A DNA stretch of 64,000 bases. It comes from Lewinella sp038528965 (GTDB lineage Bacteria; Bacteroidota; Bacteroidia; Chitinophagales; Saprospiraceae). The DNA is taken from contig JBCBEC010000013.1 of NCBI GenBank assembly GCA_038528965.1, forward strand, positions 1-64,000. The letters are read 5' to 3'. The notes under the pieces were generated by a model. It saw nothing but the letters and a program-made list of their open reading frames with translations, was not told the DNA's origin and made no database searches. Shown one piece after another: positions 53,475-61,581 of the stretch; the stretch's first letter is position 1, and each line of letters begins with the position of its first letter. A program made the translations under genes and the position numbers.

Positions 53475-54275
53475 CTACTCTAACTGCTTCAGCAATAAAC
53501 CGGCAACCAACTCAGCAGAAGCGGGGTTTTGTCCCGTTATTAGCAGTCCATCTTCTACGGCGTAGGCACTCCAATCTTCGCCTTTAGAATACAGACCACC
53601 ATTTTCGATCAACATATCTTCCACCGAAAATGGAACGATATCGGTAAACTGCACGGCAGCTTCCTCGGAATTGGAATAGGCCGTCACTTTTCTACCCTGG
53701 ATTAAGGGCTTGCCTTCAGTATCCTTGGTATTTCTAAAAATGGCCGGAGCGTGGCAAACCGAGGCTACGGGCTTGTTGCTATTGTAGAAAGACTCGATTA
53801 AAGCAATAGAGGTCTCATTGTCTGCCAGGTCCCACAAGGGGCCATAGCCACCACTGTAAAACACCGCGTCAAAATCATTGTGATCAACGGTTTCCAGTTT
53901 GACAGTTTGGGCCAAAATAGCTTGTGTTTCCTGATCAGCTGTGAATCGGCGGGTGGCGTCGGTCTGGAAATCTGGTAATTCACTTTTAGGGTCTACTGGT
54001 GGAAGACCTCCTTGGGGTGAAGCTAGCGTGATTGCTACACCTTTATCCTTTAAGAAGTAATAAGGGGCTGCAAATTCTTCTAGCCAAAAGCCTGTTTTCT
54101 CACCAGTATCCCCTAGTTCACTGTGGCTAGTTAAGACAAGCAAGACCTTTGGTGTTGCTTCCTGAGGGGCCTCTGGTGTGCTGCTTTCCTGTGTTGAGCT
54201 GCTTGCTTCTTCCGTATTACTCGAGCAAGCGAACATTAGCGTAAAGCTCAACAGTACTATGAATACATTTTTCAT
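53475..54275 (-). CDS. DJ-1/PfpI family lipoprotein (Hsp31-like)
   Basis: 266 residues with a lipoprotein signal (FTLMFACSSNTEE, Cys17) and a Ser/Thr-rich linker (TEEASSSTQESSTPEAPQEA). The DJ-1/PfpI domain covers ~40-265: VLLVLTSHSELGDTGEKTGF, FYSGGYGPLWDLADNETSI, and the nucleophile elbow SVCHAPAIF with the reactive Cys. Hsp31/glyoxalase III-type enzymes detoxify methylglyoxal or act as chaperones; a secreted lipoprotein form suggests an envelope role. Confidence 0.87.
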   Translation of the reverse strand: MKNVFIVLLSFTLMFACSSNTEEASSSTQESSTPEAPQEATPKVLLVLTSHSELGDTGEKTGFWLEEFAAPYYFLKDKGVAITLASPQGGLPPVDPKSELPDFQTDATRRFTADQETQAILAQTVKLETVDHNDFDAVFYSGGYGPLWDLADNETSIALIESFYNSNKPVASVCHAPAIFRNTKDTEGKPLIQGRKVTAYSNSEEAAVQFTDIVPFSVEDMLIENGGLYSKGEDWSAYAVEDGLLITGQNPASAELVAGLLLKQLE

Positions 54276-54289
54276 CTGGATGGATTATA

Positions 54290-54474
54290 TATAGTCCTCC
54301 AAGGCAGAAATTATGAATTTTGACTTGCTCTTTTTCCGCCTCACTACGTTGAAAAGCCCGTCTGGCCAGCCGGACAGGCCTCGCCGTAACTCCGGTTATG
54401 CCTACGTTTTTCGCCTTGTGAGTCGAAAAAACACCACCGTCAATTTTTCACAAATCTTGCCTTGGAGGACTATA
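54290..54474. mobile_element. MITE-like element of ~185 bp
   Basis: TATAGTCCTCCAAGGCA (54290-54306) and TGCCTTGGAGGACTATA (54458-54474) are a perfect 17-bp inverted repeat, and the similarity continues inward (GAAATTATGAATTTTGAC on the left, reverse complement AGATTTGTGAAAAATTGAC on the right). The ends carry TATA, consistent with TA target duplication as in IS630/Tc1-type elements. No transposase inside. An ORF that can be read through it (54313-54594) is rejected as artefactual. Confidence 0.65.
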
Positions 54475-54540
54475 AGTGATTTGATGAGGCAAAACTATGG
54501 GGAATCCTATCCAGAAAAATTGATGTATGATAAAAAACGA

Positions 54541-55116
54541 CTACGAAGTAATTTCTTTTCGAATCCTACTAAGGGTCTGTGTAGTAATTCCTAAATAAGA
54601 GGCGATGTGATAGTTTTTGATGTTCTGTTCAATGCTCGGGTACCTGGCCAGAAAAGACAGGTAGCGTTCCGTTGCCGTTTGGGCCAAATTGCCCAAGATC
54701 CTCTTTTGCAGGGCGGTAAACCGTCTTTCCAATTTCTTTCTGAAGAAAGTCTCTAGTTTGGGAATAGCTGCGTACAATTGCACCATGTCTGTTCTCGATA
54801 ATTTGTAGATCGTTGCATCCTGAATACACTCAATAGTCATCATGGACTGATCCCCAGTGAAGAAGGCAGTATAGTCGCTTATCCACCAATCCTTGATAGC
54901 GAACTGAAGGGTGTGTTCTTTACCGAGATCGTCAATGAAGTAGGTTCTTAAACAGCCGCTATAGACAAAGTGGGTATACCATACTTTTTCTCCTTGAGCT
55001 AATAAAATCTCTCGCTTTCTTAGGGTTGTCTTTTTTAAAACTGCTCCAATGGTTTTGAGTTCTTCCGACGAGAGAGCGGCCCCCTTAAATATTTCCAAAA
55101 GGAGTGAATGATCCAT
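54541..55116 (-). CDS. Crp/Fnr family transcriptional regulator
   Basis: 191 residues, paralogous in type to the regulator at 11463-12050. Cyclic-nucleotide-binding-like N-terminus (LAQGEKVWYTHFVYSGCLRT, LQFAIKDWWISDYTAFFTGD), helical dimer, and a C-terminal helix-turn-helix (NYHIASYLGITTQTLSRIRK). Effector unknown. It lies downstream of the MITE-like element. Confidence 0.85.
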   Translation of the reverse strand: MDHSLLLEIFKGAALSSEELKTIGAVLKKTTLRKREILLAQGEKVWYTHFVYSGCLRTYFIDDLGKEHTLQFAIKDWWISDYTAFFTGDQSMMTIECIQDATIYKLSRTDMVQLYAAIPKLETFFRKKLERRFTALQKRILGNLAQTATERYLSFLARYPSIEQNIKNYHIASYLGITTQTLSRIRKEITS

Positions 55117-55195
55117 ATTGAATTTGCTTATTGAAAGTTACTAGCAGTACCATCCTATAGCTACCACCCTTGTGAAAGATAGTCCTATTTAATCT

Positions 55196-55310
55196 CTATT
55201 GAACTATAAAACGAGCTGTGCTTTTCTGCTGGCCGTTGTCCACTTCAATCAGATAGCTTCCTTTAATCAGCTGCTCCGTTGGAACGGAAAAGAGTTGTTG
55301 ACCAATACAC
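55196..55310 (-). pseudogene. Remnant of a T9SS C-terminal sorting domain
   Basis: The minus-strand frame from 55310 to the stop at 55196-55198 reads GQQLFSVPTEQLIKGSYLIE then VDNGQQKSTARFIVQ, the last third of a type A sorting domain. It lacks a start and the YPNP part, and it abuts the stop of the hypothetical gene upstream in a different frame. It is the tail of a lost T9SS cargo gene. Confidence 0.6.
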
Positions 55311-55853
55311 TTAAGCCGCCGTAGCCCAAGTCCACCGGATAAAATAATCATCGGTTTGAATGAAAAGCTCCTCGTGATTCCAATGGTCCATCATTTGGTA
55401 AACGGTGATCTTCGCAGACCGAAAGTCAGTTAAGCTTAGCCATTCGTTGCGGTCTACTTTTCCTGACCAGTTATAATTTTTAGCTGATTTTCTGATTCGA
55501 TCGGGCTGCGTCCTATCCTGCAATACTCGGATTTTCGACGAGGCTACTTCTGGAAATTCATCTAAGTAATTGGGCGCTAGGGCTTTTAAATTCAGCTTAA
55601 AGATTTCTTCTTCCGCCTCATTCGTTGCAGCGTAGTCACCGTATCTCATTGCAGGGGTAAGGAGTAAGGCGTACAATGCATTTTCGACACCCAGCCCTTC
55701 TGACTTTGTCGTAAAATATACGTCGGTTCCCCCCTCGCCGAACTTATCAAAAAAGGTAAAGGCGTTCACCGGCAAATTTTTGATTGCTAGGTAGGATTGG
55801 AAGGTACAATCCGATAGTAAGGGGTTCTTAATCTTATTCATCAAAATCTTCAT
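55311..55853 (-). CDS. Hypothetical protein, 180 residues
   Basis: No family recognised. Soluble; phrases include AFTFFDKFGEGGTDVYFTTK and KSAKNYNWSGKVDRNEWLSL. A second possible start is the Met at codon 5. The gene's stop is followed immediately by the T9SS tail remnant on the same strand in another frame, suggesting rearrangement nearby. Confidence 0.6.
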   Translation of the reverse strand: MKILMNKIKNPLLSDCTFQSYLAIKNLPVNAFTFFDKFGEGGTDVYFTTKSEGLGVENALYALLLTPAMRYGDYAATNEAEEEIFKLNLKALAPNYLDEFPEVASSKIRVLQDRTQPDRIRKSAKNYNWSGKVDRNEWLSLTDFRSAKITVYQMMDHWNHEELFIQTDDYFIRWTWATAA

Positions 55854-56042
55854 TCAAACTTCATGAATCTACTATTGATACACAAATGCAAAGGCGTAAA
55901 AATCAACAGTTACGGTTATTGATGTACTGACGCATTGCAATGCGTCACTTCGACTGAAGATTTATACTCGATCATTTTTTGCACAATAAACTATGAAACA
56001 AGTGCCTATTTTATCCATCAGGACAAAATAGGCAACTCGTTT

Positions 56043-57032
56043 TTAGAGACAAACCTCCCTAACCATCGGAACGGTAACTTTACTGATCGACTTGGTAATC
56101 ATTTTTGTCTCCTTCTTATCCAAGGCCTCCCATTCCTTGGCGTAGTCCTTGCGGAAATCCTCAACGATGTCTTTGCTGAACATTCCCAAGACTTTACCAA
56201 AGTCTTGCCGGGTGACCTCACCGATCTTACTAAGAACGTTGTTCAAACGGTTCTCGGTGACATAATCCAGGATCAACTGCCGCAAATGAGCAACCTGTTC
56301 GGGGACTTCTACTTCCTTCTGAACTTTAGGACGCTTAATGGTTTCTGACCACTTATCGTTCTTGTTCTTCAGGATAACCCGAACGCCATTATTAAACCGT
56401 AAGACCTGGCTAGGACGGATAACCGTACCCTCACAGATGTTAGGTGAAATAGCGGGTAACCCCAGAAGTGCTGGAATGGTAGAGTCAAAGGTGTTTGAGT
56501 AGGCTAGGCAGCTCTCCAAGTCACCTTTAAAGAGGGTCTTGGCGTATAGCAAGCCGTGCTTCTCAAACAGCTGATTAGCTGTTTCAATATCCAGAAATTC
56601 CTGCGCATCGATCAGGATGTCAAAAGCGTAAAACAGGTTGTCTGGGGTGTAGAAAACACCTTTCTGAACTTTGAAAGCATCCTTAGTGCGCGCTACTTCG
56701 GGGTGCGGGTAACTACCTCCAATAAGCTCCCCAAAAACGGTGAGCTGCTCCAAGGATTCATTCGCTCGTTTGAGGTCTGTCCAAATTGCTTGTAGCTTGG
56801 GCGTGATGCGCTCCAAAATTTGAGCGAAGTTGTAAAACTTCTCACCTTCCTCCAGTGGTCCACTCCTCTTACCGGCGCGAAAATTGACTCCATCATTCGT
56901 CCAATAGCTCAAATTGGATCCGTGCGCTTTTTCCTGGACTACGTATTCTTCCCGCCAAAAGCCGTGACCCTTAATCCTACTCAGGAATTCTTCCCGGTAG
57001 GTATTCTCTATTGAACTGTACCTCTTGAACAT
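56043..57032 (-). CDS. RNA ligase of the T4 Rnl2 family
   Basis: 329 residues from the ATG at 57032 (MFKRYSSIENTYREEFL); the frame extends upstream to 57068. The N-terminus is nearly like T4 Rnl2: nucleophile Lys35 in EKAHGSN (motif I), KRSGPLEEGEKFYNF, FGELIGG (motif III), IVIRP-like EGTVIRPSQVLRF (motif IV) and ILKNKNDKWSE (motif V). The C-terminal domain shows ENRLNNVLSKIGEVTRQDFG and KVLGMFSKD, as in Rnl2. It would seal nicks in RNA in double-stranded context (RNA repair). It stands alone; no phage genes nearby. Confidence 0.93.
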   Translation of the reverse strand: MFKRYSSIENTYREEFLSRIKGHGFWREEYVVQEKAHGSNLSYWTNDGVNFRAGKRSGPLEEGEKFYNFAQILERITPKLQAIWTDLKRANESLEQLTVFGELIGGSYPHPEVARTKDAFKVQKGVFYTPDNLFYAFDILIDAQEFLDIETANQLFEKHGLLYAKTLFKGDLESCLAYSNTFDSTIPALLGLPAISPNICEGTVIRPSQVLRFNNGVRVILKNKNDKWSETIKRPKVQKEVEVPEQVAHLRQLILDYVTENRLNNVLSKIGEVTRQDFGKVLGMFSKDIVEDFRKDYAKEWEALDKKETKMITKSISKVTVPMVREVCL

Positions 57033-57210
57033 GATTTTGTGGTTGACATAAAATTGATTTACAATCAACCTTACCCCAAACCAGCAATTTTAGTTCCTTA
57101 GTAGCCAAAGCAAAATCACTTTTACAACTCAAATTTCTCCGTCCGATACACACCAGTGCTTTGACTACGAGCGCAAGCGCAAGCAATATGGAAGCCAGAT
57201 CATTCTCATT

Positions 57211-57258
57211 CTAACCCTAATTCTAACCCTAATTCTAATTCTAATCCTAATTCTAATT
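57211..57258. repeat. Hexanucleotide (telomere-like) tandem repeat
   Basis: Eight consecutive 6-bp units of the form CTAAYY (CTAACC, CTAATT, CTAATC), 48 bp in all, followed by a run of eight C's (57260-57267) that runs into the end of the next gene. It resembles telomere or microsatellite sequence and may be unstable by slippage. Confidence 0.75.
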
Positions 57259-57266
57259 ACCCCCCC

Positions 57267-58100
57267 CTAAGCCATAACAGCAACCATATCCAGCACCTTG
57301 CGCGCCAGCTGAGGATCGCCTTCAATGATAACCTGATCCATCACCTCGCTTGGCCGCACGCTTTTTGAAAAGAGCACCCAAGAAAGTGCGATGGGTATGG
57401 TGACGACGGCGGCAGGTGGGGTTTTTACATTTGATTTGAGTGTCCAGTGATCTAGGCCCCTCACCAAATACCAACTCCCGCCGGCTTCGGAGGTAATATT
57501 GGCCTGAATGATAGTTCCCTCCGCGGCGGGCACATCTTTAAACGTATGCGGTAGGGCTAGAAAGAAGGTATCAATAACGGGATAGAAAAACTCTTTGGAC
57601 ATAATCCCCTCTTGGCCAACGGCATCTCTGATCTGTTGTTGATGGTGCCAGTACTCTGTATATTCTCTGGCCACGTGCATCCAGTTATAGCTGGTGGATT
57701 CGCCCGCCCAAGCTACAGCAAATAGGGCTTCTTCCCAGGGATCGAGCGAGGCGTAATATTCAGCGACTAGATCACCTATAGATTCCAGCAGTAAGATCAG
57801 GGTTTGAGGGCTCAACCGCTTAGTGGCATCCACCCAATCCTTATTAAGCTTGTTAAGCCAGCGTACCATATCTTCATAGCTGTTGACTTCAGGAACTTGC
57901 TCTCCGTAGTAACCATCACGTTGCATGGAGAGTACCCGAAGTTGGGTATCGAGCATATGGCTCGCTACATCTTTTACCTTCCATAGCTTAGCTACCGTTT
58001 GCTGGTGCCACTCTTCCTCGTTCAATGATTTCAATAAGGTAATGAGCCTCGATTGTAGTGGCTTGAAGAGCGGGCGGGTGTCAATTGGAATGGTTCTCAT
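57267..58100 (-). CDS. DinB/maleylpyruvate-isomerase-like protein
   Basis: 277 residues. The N-terminal ~150 residues follow the maleylpyruvate-isomerase-N/DinB four-helix pattern (LTLLKSLNEEEWHQQTV-like start, KVKDVASHMLDTQLRVLSMQ with the metal-ligand His48, and REYTEYWHHQQQIRDAVG with HH at the third ligand position). The C-terminal domain (GGSWYLVRGLDHWTLKSNV) resembles the SCP-2-like part of the same family. These usually bind a thiol cofactor such as bacillithiol or mycothiol. Substrate unknown. Confidence 0.8.
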   Translation of the reverse strand: MRTIPIDTRPLFKPLQSRLITLLKSLNEEEWHQQTVAKLWKVKDVASHMLDTQLRVLSMQRDGYYGEQVPEVNSYEDMVRWLNKLNKDWVDATKRLSPQTLILLLESIGDLVAEYYASLDPWEEALFAVAWAGESTSYNWMHVAREYTEYWHHQQQIRDAVGQEGIMSKEFFYPVIDTFFLALPHTFKDVPAAEGTIIQANITSEAGGSWYLVRGLDHWTLKSNVKTPPAAVVTIPIALSWVLFSKSVRPSEVMDQVIIEGDPQLARKVLDMVAVMA

Positions 58101-58237
58101 AAGCTGAAAATAAGGTCTACTTATTATTATGAGCTACAAAAAATTGCTGCGGTAAATTCCTTTACTTCCCGGCTAACGCTATTAAGTATAGGCCCGCAAG
58201 TTAGTTGCGGCCATTTGTTGTTTTGTGTCTATTTGGT

Positions 58238-58741
58238 TTACCTCACCTTTTCGTAGATGTACTCGTCAACATCAGTAGATAGAACACCAAAATCTGTTTG
58301 TTGGCCATGCATGAATTGCTCACAGAATAGGCTCATGTAGAGGTACTCGGAGGGAGGATCTACCTTAAGCCATTGATTCTCGATCTCCCAGCTGTGGACG
58401 GATAGAAAGTCGCCGTCTTCGCCATGGAATTCGAAGGCCAAGGTGTTGTTTTCAAAGACGATATAGGCGCAGGGTTGGGTGACGGTGCCACGCCAGCCAT
58501 CACGGAAGCCTACCAGTTCCCATTCACCGATTAGGTTTGCGGCGATTTCATTATTGGTTGTAAAACTGTTCTCCCGGCAGTCGTCGATAATGTCGCGTTC
58601 TTCATCGCTTAAACGGCCATCGTTGTTACTGGGTGTCGCTACAAATTGGCAATCACTGATTGGGCCCAGTGGTGTTTGTTCGTCATCATTGTTACATGCA
58701 AAAAAGAAGACTAGCATAGCTAGAAGTAGAGCGTTTCTCAT
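58238..58741 (-). CDS. Lipocalin-like lipoprotein
   Basis: 167 residues with a lipoprotein signal (LLLAMLVFFFACNNDDEQ, Cys near 16). An EF-hand-like loop (SNNDGRLSDEERDIIDDC) precedes a lipocalin-type beginning (LIGEWELVGFRDGWRG). Several cysteines may form disulfides. No named family. Confidence 0.6.
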   Translation of the reverse strand: MRNALLLAMLVFFFACNNDDEQTPLGPISDCQFVATPSNNDGRLSDEERDIIDDCRENSFTTNNEIAANLIGEWELVGFRDGWRGTVTQPCAYIVFENNTLAFEFHGEDGDFLSVHSWEIENQWLKVDPPSEYLYMSLFCEQFMHGQQTDFGVLSTDVDEYIYEKVR

Positions 58742-58857
58742 GGAGGAGCGGATTTAAGATTATACAATATAAGTTGCTAATTCAAAAATAGTAAGGCATC
58801 AAGCCATGACTGTTAAGGTAATGTGAGGGCCGTTATAAACTTTTGTTAAAAATCGAT

Positions 58858-59355
58858 CTACGGTAAAGCTCTAATGATGTGCTGCCCGATTTCGACGATG
58901 CTCAATTGGTCTGTTTTGATTATCTCTATTTCTTGGGCAATGGCCTCTCTTCTTAAATAATTAAGCCAGCCCACCATATCTGGTTGGTATAATTCTGCTT
59001 GACCTCTCTGGATTAAACGAGTTTTCATCGTTTCTTCACTACAGTCGAATAAGAACAGTTGATAGTCGGAAAAACCATTTTGCTCAAAACCCTGAACATA
59101 GAAGCGGAAATCCGTAGAGCCTTCGAACAAGACGTGTACGTTTTCTTCGCGGGCTGTTTTAACCAGTTTGTCTACCCAAGCTACAGTGGCGTCTTCTTGC
59201 CATTTTTGGGGATCTTCCACCTCATCCCAGTTGGGCATACCCATGTCATCGAAATGAAAGACTTTTATCTTCGGGTTGTCGGCTAGCTTTTCTGCCAGGG
59301 TTTTTAGGGCCGTCGTTTTTCCTACTCCTGATGCGCCGCTGATTGCTATGATCAT
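58858..59355 (-). CDS. P-loop nucleoside/nucleotide-kinase-like ATPase
   Basis: 165 residues. Walker A GASGVGKTT (7-15), then FHFDDMG and FEGSTDF as the aspartate/arginine-region motifs of small kinases, and LFLFDCSEETMKTRLIQRGQ as the lid-like segment. Similar to AAA-type 'adenylate kinase-like' kinases of unknown substrate. It stands alone. Confidence 0.72.
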   Translation of the reverse strand: MIIAISGASGVGKTTALKTLAEKLADNPKIKVFHFDDMGMPNWDEVEDPQKWQEDATVAWVDKLVKTAREENVHVLFEGSTDFRFYVQGFEQNGFSDYQLFLFDCSEETMKTRLIQRGQAELYQPDMVGWLNYLRREAIAQEIEIIKTDQLSIVEIGQHIIRALP

Positions 59356-59787
59356 GTTCTAAGGGGTTGATTGTATCAATGGTCGTTTACCGCAAGGTAT
59401 AAATTACGCTTATTCGTTTGGGCTTTGGTAATCGGAAATGCAACTATTGAACACTTTTGCCATCTTTGCAATTGTATTATGCAGCTACTCCTAGTAACAG
59501 GATCTGCATATCGAAACGCTTTAAAGATCATATAAAAGTGGCTTAGGGCAATTCGAATTAAACTCTCCAAACGGTACAGTCATCTGAAGGTGGTTATGCA
59601 TCACCTTTTCTCAGATTATCGACAGGCAGTTCGCCTGAAGTGTACCAGCTTGTAATCAAGGTTTTTATTTCCATAATTAGCTAACCGGCGAAAGAATAAG
59701 CTATGCTTGTCTACTCTTTCGAATGGTCACGTTGGTCGACTCCGGTAGACTGCGTTATGACCGATGTTAGTCAGAATCACCCAAAAA
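59356..59787. other. Intergenic region between divergent genes
   Basis: About 430 bp. Apart from a weak hairpin (GAAAGAATAAGC against GCTTGTCTACTCTTTC, near 59691-59721) I see no ORF, repeat or clear promoter box. It must contain the divergent promoters of the kinase-like gene and the thioesterase-like gene. Confidence 0.4.
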
Positions 59788-61113
59788 ATGAAAAAACAGT
59801 CTTTAACTATCGCTCTACTATTACTGGTCTTAGTAGGCTATGCTCAGGAAAAAAAAGTGGAGCTCAACCTCCAAGCTGATAGCGAGCTTTATCACAAGCC
59901 AATACATCTTACCGCCTCCAACCTCCATCCGGGGGCTAAAATGAAGATGAGCTTGGACGTTACCGATGCTCGGGAGCATAATTGGCATTCGGAAGCGCTT
60001 TATATTGTTGATCAGGCCGGTCAAATCGATTTGTCAACCCAGCCATCCGTAGGCGGGAATTATTTGGGCATCTATCCGATGGGGCTCTTTTGGTCTTTGC
60101 AAAGTGATGATTACCATCAGATTGCTACCAATGGAGGGTTTATGGCCAAGGTTAGTTTAAGTGCGGATGGGCAGGTGCTGGCTCAGGACTCTATCTATCG
60201 GCAAAGCACCAGGGCGCTTGATGCATTGGGGATTAAGGGATACCAGAAACGAGATAGCATTGTGGCCAACTACTATCTGCCAAAGTCGGATAAAAAACTA
60301 CCCGCTATCATCTTCTTGGGAGGATCAGGTGGAAACTTTCGACAAGAACGGGCCTCGCTTTTCGCCAGTGAAGGCTTTGCTGTATTGGATCTAAAATACT
60401 TCAGAGGGGAAGGACTACCAGACGGTATTATCGAAATTCCGCTGGAGTATGTACGCAAGGCACACGAGTGGTTGATGGACCAGCCAGAAGTGGATGCCAC
60501 GAAAATTGGGATCACTGGGCGTTCCAGAGGATCAGAATTGGCCATGCTATATGCGACCATGTACGAAGTAAGCTACGTGATTTCGCAAGTCCCCTCCAAT
60601 GTGGTTTGGTTTGGTTGGGAAGATGGTAAATCGTCCTGGACCTATCAAGGTGAGCCATTCCTTTACGCCGAATATACTGACGAAGACTCCGAGCGAATAG
60701 AGCTGGAAATGGAAGCGCAGGGCATCCAGTACCATGATGGGCCTAAGTTTTTAAGTGCTTTCAAGAACGAAGAGCTCATTGAAAAAACGGCCATAGCTAT
60801 TGAAGAACTTAGTTGCCCAATTCTGTTGATTTCCGGCAAGGATGATAAAACCTGGCCGTCTACCATGATGGCCAATCGCCTGGTGCAAAGACTGGTGGAG
60901 CACGATTTTCAATATGAGTTTCTGCACTTAGCCTACGAAGATGCCGGGCATAATTTTGCGGGCGGAGGCCAAGGCTGTGGTATTCCTTATTTACCGGCTG
61001 AGGATTATTCAAATAGTACGGATCGGGGAGGTACAGATAAGGGCAACGCCCTGGCCGCTATCGATTCCTGGAATCAGATATTGGCGTTTATTCATCGACA
61101 TATTCGAGACTAG
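59788..61113 (+). CDS. Exported acyl-CoA thioester hydrolase/BAAT-like alpha/beta hydrolase
   Basis: 441 residues from the ATG at 59788, with a signal peptide (MKKQSLTIALLLLVLVGYAQ). N-terminal thioester-hydrolase/BAAT-N beta domain (~25-150; LHPGAKMKMSLDVTDAREHN, YLGIYPMGLFWSLQ). Catalytic domain with LPAIIFLGGSGGNFRQERAS, the elbow GITGRSRGSELAML (Ser in place of the BAAT Cys), Asp in LLISGKDDKTWPS and His in YEDAGHNFAGGG. A secreted member of a family otherwise known for acyl-CoA hydrolysis or amino acid conjugation; the true substrate is unknown. Confidence 0.85.
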   Translation: MKKQSLTIALLLLVLVGYAQEKKVELNLQADSELYHKPIHLTASNLHPGAKMKMSLDVTDAREHNWHSEALYIVDQAGQIDLSTQPSVGGNYLGIYPMGLFWSLQSDDYHQIATNGGFMAKVSLSADGQVLAQDSIYRQSTRALDALGIKGYQKRDSIVANYYLPKSDKKLPAIIFLGGSGGNFRQERASLFASEGFAVLDLKYFRGEGLPDGIIEIPLEYVRKAHEWLMDQPEVDATKIGITGRSRGSELAMLYATMYEVSYVISQVPSNVVWFGWEDGKSSWTYQGEPFLYAEYTDEDSERIELEMEAQGIQYHDGPKFLSAFKNEELIEKTAIAIEELSCPILLISGKDDKTWPSTMMANRLVQRLVEHDFQYEFLHLAYEDAGHNFAGGGQGCGIPYLPAEDYSNSTDRGGTDKGNALAAIDSWNQILAFIHRHIRD

Positions 61114-61161
61114 CGTATTCGTTCACTGTCAGCAGTAGCACTGGGAGTGGACGTTTCCTTA

Positions 61162-61458
61162 CTAGCGCGTAAAATCATCCACCTCCTGGAAAATTTCTAC
61201 TGAGGTGCGCTCTCCCAAATCGTGCATCGTCTGCATTTGAGCGGGTTTGCTATTCTGCCAAAAGGTCTCCCAGTCACTGAGCGAATCCCATCTGGCAACG
61301 GTCTTTATTTGGCTGGCGTCTTTTTCGTTTTGCAGCATAAAACTACCCCGTGCACCAGCAACCTCCTCGTGGATTTTATTGGTCGTTCTTTTCCAGGTTT
61401 CGATGAAGCGCTCTATGTTTTCCGGTGCTACTTTCCAGCTGTAGATGATTCGGATCAT
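61162..61458 (-). CDS. Antibiotic biosynthesis monooxygenase (ABM) domain protein
   Basis: 98 residues. Typical start MIRIIYSWKVAPENIERFIE, then GARGSFMLQNEKDASQIKTV and ARWDSLSDWETFWQNSKPAQ, the usual ABM ferredoxin-like fold. Small oxygenases or quinone-modifying enzymes. A 14-bp inverted repeat lies upstream of the start (61477-61521). Confidence 0.8.
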   Translation of the reverse strand: MIRIIYSWKVAPENIERFIETWKRTTNKIHEEVAGARGSFMLQNEKDASQIKTVARWDSLSDWETFWQNSKPAQMQTMHDLGERTSVEIFQEVDDFTR

Positions 61459-61476
61459 TGGGTTGTTGATTCACTT

Positions 61477-61521
61477 GGTGCAAACGTAAGATACAGGTAT
61501 AACTCTACTTACGTTTGCACC
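61477..61521. promoter_or_regulatory. 14-bp inverted repeat upstream of the ABM gene
   Basis: GGTGCAAACGTAAG (61477-61490) and CTTACGTTTGCACC (61508-61521) are a perfect inverted repeat with a 17-base spacer. It lacks a T-run and lies between the end of the barrel-protein gene and the ABM start, so it could be an operator or a weak terminator. Confidence 0.5.
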
Positions 61522-61581
61522 TGGCTGACACCTATTTTGCTTAGAGTGGCTAAACTTAGCAACTCTTAATTTTAACTATGG

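Noticed and set aside
54313..54594. A 93-codon plus-strand ORF
   Set aside because: It lies mostly inside the MITE-like inverted repeat and then runs antisense into the Crp/Fnr gene; no protein family features.
57211..57258. A true telomere or replicon end
   Set aside because: The tract is internal, short and flanked by ordinary genes on both sides.
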